Below, piece by piece: positions 62,101-64,000 of a stretch of DNA of 64,000 bases (positions within the stretch are counted from its first letter, which is position 1; each line of letters begins with the position of its first letter). Location of the stretch: NCBI RefSeq assembly GCF_029873635.1, contig NC_080421.1:3905629-3969628 (forward strand), written 5' to 3'. This stretch comes from Malania oleifera. Its lineage: Eukaryota; Streptophyta; Magnoliopsida; Santalales; Ximeniaceae. The position numbers were made by a program, and so were the translations under genes. The notes beneath the pieces were generated by a model, which saw only the letters and a list, made by a program, of their open reading frames with translations, had not been told where the DNA came from and made no database searches.

Positions 62101-64000
62101 GCTAGGTTTGGCCTTACTCCCCTCTCCACTTCCAAATCCTCCCCTTCTTCATCCTCCTCTAGGTTCCTCTGCAGACTTCGGGACTTCTCGTCCGCCTTAA
62201 CCATGGAGAGCTTACACCGTCACGGGAGGAAAAATCTCAGGATGTTTTAGGTCCTTACTGAATCCCGGACACCTTCTGAACCCAATCCGCTAAGCTGGCT
62301 CGGTGTCGATACAACGGGAAATTGGTTCGACTCTTGTACTTCATCACCGGCGAGGGTTCGAGGAGTCTAGAAAGTAAGAAGCAGCAGACAGCAGCCTCTC
62401 TGGGAAGGGGAGTAAACGTTTCTCCTACGAAGGGTGATCGATCTCTGGCCTGCAGGAGGGGGGGGGGGGGGGGGCCCGCTAGCGGGCCTCGGCCTCGTGC
62501 AGTTCGTCTGCCGGCAAGGCCCATTTTTTTTTTTTTTTTTCCGGGCATCCGAGGGTCTGGCGGTACATCTCCGTGACCTTCTCCTCCCTGGGCTTAGAAG
62601 CCCATCGTCGCCACAGCTGCAGAGACTTACCAATCCAGGAAGTTAGGCCAAGGGTAGCGTACGTCCCACCGTTGTCATTATAACGGCCCACTTTTGAGTA
62701 GGCACCTGGTACGAAGTTTATGGCGGATTTTCGCAGAATGGAGGGCGTCAACGAAGGGTACATGGGCCTGCCCCAAAAAAAATCCTCCGCAGCCCGGCCC
62801 GACGGGGGGGCAGAGGCAGAATGGTCGGCTCGTGGAAGATGGCTTCAAAAACTGCGCCTGAGATGTTCCGTAGGAGGGCCGCATGACCTATCAGTAAGGG
62901 GGCGCCGGAAATCCCCTACTGCGGGTGCATCCCTGTTTGTGAGAGGATTCTCTTCACACCTCCCTTCCTTTATTCCTGGCCTCCTGCTACCCTTTGCTTT
63001 CTAGCCCTCTCCCATGGCGGCCGATTCATTTACCTGTTGAAAGTCCCATCTCTTGGCCCCAGGCTAATTAAAAGGAAACCCCCCGGCCGTCCAGCTACCC
63101 TCACCAGTTAATACCCCCGGACCGACAACCAACCCCAACCATCCCACATTTACACATTAATAAGGGGGGGAGCGGAACTGACTTGAAGCAAAGAAAGAAA
63201 ACGGGGGGTGAGTCCCCACTGCTCCGAGGACCCGCTCCTGGAGCCAGCTCCTCGTTGAGGGGATTTACAATAATCCACTGTTCACCGGAGGGGGGCACGA
63301 CGTTTTTACGGCATGGCATGCTTCAGGGGAACGTCTGGGGCGGAGATGGTGCCACCCGGAACTAACAACGGCCCAAAAGGGGCGTGTGCCAGGCGGAAAC
63401 GCTGAGTTTTAGGGCCGGATCACCTACGTGTGTAAGCCCAGAAACAAGAGGGTAGTAAAACGATACCACGACCCCGGTACCATCACGAGGAGGAAGGCCC
63501 CCAGACAAAAGGGGAGCCTGTGTAAATCCAGGCTCTTCCCGACGCAAAAAAAGAAGTAAGAGTAAAAAAAAGAAGTATAAAACGGGTTTATTCCAGGTAT
63601 ATGGGATGGAAGAGAACTGCCTGGTGAGAAAAGGCTAGATAAAACCTGGTAGAGAGTTGAAAATAATATAGCTTTTTCTCTGCAGCGTGAGATCGCCTTT
63701 GGAAAAAAACCAACCTTCTGAAGAGGGGGACGGTAGCGGTAGGCGGATGGTCCCAGCGTGTAAAAGACGGCACGAGAAAAACAGGTTGGGGGAAGGAAAG
63801 ATAAAAGGTTCGAACAAGTTTGAGTTGATGGTGCTATGCGATAAAAAACGGCCAATACCAACTTAGAAAACAACCGGCGGGGAAAACAAGGGGCCTCTCA
63901 GACCCCAACTCTAGGTAATCGGTAATTATACAGGCAGAGCTCCTCGGATTTTGGTCAGGGCGGATTCGGAAGAAGTGGGTAAACTAACAGTGGACATTGG
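59200..64000. other. GC-rich, homopolymer-rich, heavily broken stretch
   Basis: Contains long homopolymers (G about 61220-61234, G about 62458-62474, T about 62524-62540). Traces of RNase H and integrase are in the expected order, but open frames are short and in every frame. From about 61900 on, nothing is recognisable. The style differs sharply from the nearly whole first half of the same element, suggesting uncorrected sequence at a contig edge as one explanation. None of the overlapping open frames is called. Confidence 0.5.

Larger units (their letters stand above)
55718..64000 (+). mobile_element. Ty3/gypsy element, Tat lineage, broken, cut by the window edge
   Basis: 5' LTR 55718-56154, then PBS TTGGCGCCGTCTGTGGGAA (56156-56174). 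Gag about 56228-57500, with CCHC-type CAFHRDHGHDTEEC; protease region about 57780-58100; reverse transcriptase about 58500-59100, with FPLPRIDQLVD, YRVMPFGLKN and YVDDMLVKS, the last typical of Tat. RNase H traces lie at about 59950-60250, and integrase traces at about 60880-61450 (GHPQSNGQ-type end). The first half reads nearly whole, with few breaks; the second half has dozens. No 3' LTR was found before 64000. It shares LTR blocks and PBS with the non-autonomous element at 7.1-9.9 kb. Confidence 0.9.

Noticed and set aside
59418-63873. Many open frames of 60-150 codons at the right edge
   Set aside because: GC-rich, homopolymer-rich sequence with overlapping frames on both strands and no domain of their own; they overlie a broken Tat-lineage element.

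Overview
The window is nuclear DNA of a flowering plant, almost certainly a eudicot. The signs are GT-AG introns, AT-rich intergenic DNA, plant-only gene families (a ROP GTPase and a kinase with a universal-stress domain) and dense plant LTR retrotransposons. No species can be named from the sequence alone.

Three host genes are resolved exon by exon, all on the minus strand, and each keeps an intact frame from start to stop. The first (767-3889, 10 exons, 684 codons) is a receptor-like cytoplasmic kinase with an N-terminal universal stress protein (USP) domain. The second (12569-17523, 7 exons, 198 codons) is a type-I ROP/RAC small GTPase ending in CSIL. The third (30307-49671, 11 exons, 419 codons) is the replication factor MCM10. 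Its fourth intron is 15.5 kb long because retroelements have piled up inside it.

The MCM10 intron can be read as a stratigraphy from target-site duplications. A 432-bp solo LTR of the Tat type landed first (TSD ACCAT). A Ty1/copia element then landed inside it (CATAC/CGTAC). The copia element was later hit by a rearranged Ty3/gypsy (Athila-like) element with LTRs in inverted orientation, and separately by a Tekay/Del-like LTR whose end is triplicated (ATTTC). A further solo LTR (CTATG) sits inside the Athila-like LTR.

Elsewhere: a 5'-truncated LINE (4.7-6.6 kb); a 2.9-kb non-autonomous LTR element (7.1-9.9 kb) carrying a 79-bp hairpin-rich tandem array and a captured UBA2-type RNA-binding gene fragment; solo LTRs at 18.2-20.2 and 21.0-23.1 kb; several MITE-like repeats; a tRNA-derived SINE (25.3 kb); a truncated copia element (50.8-53.0 kb); a block of CACTA-type hairpin repeats (54.0-54.5 kb); and a Ty3/gypsy Tat-lineage element starting at 55.7 kb and running off the right edge. 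Beyond about 59.2 kb the sequence is GC-rich, full of long homopolymers and heavily broken, which may be an assembly-quality problem.

The most notable signals are the retroelement-filled MCM10 intron, the non-autonomous element with its captured gene and hairpin array, and the recurrence in several unrelated LTRs of blocks of a short palindrome centred on GTCGAC.
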